Assembly: GCF_001468085.1 (NCBI RefSeq)
Contig: NZ_LNZB01000036.1
Location: 1 to 36,652 of the forward strand
Length of the DNA: 36,652 bases
Direction of reading: 5' to 3'
DNA from: Legionella waltersii
GTDB taxonomy: Bacteria > Pseudomonadota > Gammaproteobacteria > Legionellales > Legionellaceae
Within the stretch, counting starts at the first letter, position 1; the number at the start of each line of letters is the position of its first letter. A program made the translations under genes and the position numbers. Below, in pieces: positions 36,310 to 36,652 of this stretch. Under the pieces are notes generated by a model. The model worked only from the letters and a program-made list of their open reading frames with translations. It ran no database searches and had not been told where the DNA came from.

Positions 36310-36378
36310 TCCGCTCCCTCACGGTCGCGGCTCGGATTTGGCACCGAGTTAACCGAGCCGCGACCGTAAGGGAGCGGA
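36310..36378. repeat. Palindromic repeat, copy E
   Basis: Arms 36310-36335 (TCCGCTCCCTCACGGTCGCG type) and 36351-36378 (ending GGGAGCGGA), near-perfectly complementary, with a short loop GATTTGGCACCGAGTT-like in content. It overlaps the start of the 102-bp tandem array, which repeats its loop and right arm. Confidence 0.85.
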
Positions 36379-36652
36379 AAACGATTTAAACACAGTACAA
36401 ACCATAAATAACCTATACCGCTTCGCTCTCCTCTCGGATTTGGCACCGAGTTAACCGAGCCGCGACCGTAAGGGAGCGGAAAACGATTTAAACACAGTAC
36501 AAACCATAAATAACCTATACCGCTTCGCTCTCCTCTCGGATTTGGCACCGAGTTAACCGAGCCTTGACCGTGAGGGAGCGGAAAACGATTTAAACACAGT
36601 ACAAACCATAAATAACCTATACCGCTTCGCTCTCCTCTCGGATTTGGCACCG
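36331..36652. repeat. 102-bp tandem array running off the window edge
   Basis: Units start at 36331, 36433, 36535 and 36637. The first two are identical, the third has three substitutions (CCGCGACCGTA to CCTTGACCGTG), and the fourth is cut by the window. Each unit holds the loop and right arm of palindrome E followed by about 50 nt of unrelated sequence ending CGCTTCGCTCTCCT. Because 102 is divisible by three, a 131-residue frame runs through it on the minus strand, with a 34-residue repeating peptide. I regard that as an artefact. Confidence 0.92.

Noticed and set aside
36255..36650. 131-residue frame with a 34-residue repeating peptide
   Set aside because: It is the translation of the 102-bp DNA array. 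The array contains palindrome arms and the frame is open only because the unit is divisible by three.

Overview
The window looks like a chromosomal segment of a moderately AT-rich gammaproteobacterium, most likely a member of the Legionellaceae. This rests on gene content and order as I know them (rsmB-fmt-def, a LysM gene leading into dprA-smg-topA, dciA, and a dcw cluster with murB between murC and ddl) and on a long low-complexity coiled-coil protein of the kind Legionella makes as a secreted effector. Family assignment is an inference (about 0.75) and the species cannot be told. I see no tRNA, rRNA, CRISPR array, insertion sequence or phage gene.

Layout. Positions 1-468 hold no certain gene, only degenerate and intact repeats. 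From 469 to 4949, leftward, lie a secreted metallophosphoesterase, the PBP4-type carboxypeptidase dacB, an orphan parB and a small helical-repeat protein. This block is flanked by two oppositely oriented copies of a 116-nt repeat fused to a palindrome. From 5450 to 8177, leftward, is the tightly overlapping def-fmt-rsmB operon (initiator-tRNA formylation, deformylation and rRNA methylation). From 8270 to 13186, rightward, lie a LysM protein, dprA, smg and topA. Positions 13187-13467 are a repeat cluster. From 13468 to 17169, leftward, are a HI0933-type flavoprotein, an OafA-like acyltransferase with an SGNH domain, and a small PH-domain membrane protein. Rightward come dciA (replicative helicase loader), a start-less gene remnant and an alpha/beta hydrolase. 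Then come a short hypothetical gene, a repeat array and an M13 metallopeptidase (leftward).

From 21833 to 34724 the leftward cell wall and division cluster reads murF-mraY-murD-ftsW-murC-murB-ddl-ftsQ-ftsA-ftsZ-lpxC. Most junctions overlap or are separated by only a few bases, so most of it is probably one transcription unit with a further promoter before ftsZ. It makes the UDP-MurNAc-pentapeptide, lipid I and the SEDS glycosyltransferase, assembles the Z ring, and ends with the committed step of lipid A synthesis. murG is missing from its usual place between ftsW and murC, and no mraZ-mraW-ftsL-ftsI-murE block precedes murF. Upstream of murF there is instead a 462-residue repeat-containing coiled-coil protein with its own extended -10 promoter.

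The most unusual content is the repeats. Five copies of a 67-100 nt palindrome (core arms ending TCCGCT/AGCGGA) sit mainly just 3' of genes. Two arrays contain a perfect GGGGACGGACCCC-type palindrome. A 102-bp tandem array runs off the right edge. A gene remnant at 17767-17988 matches the internal protein repeat of the coiled-coil gene 17 kb away. Several start codons are revised (TTG for the phosphoesterase and murC, GTG for the acyltransferase, internal ATG for the M13 peptidase, ftsA, murB and the coiled-coil gene).
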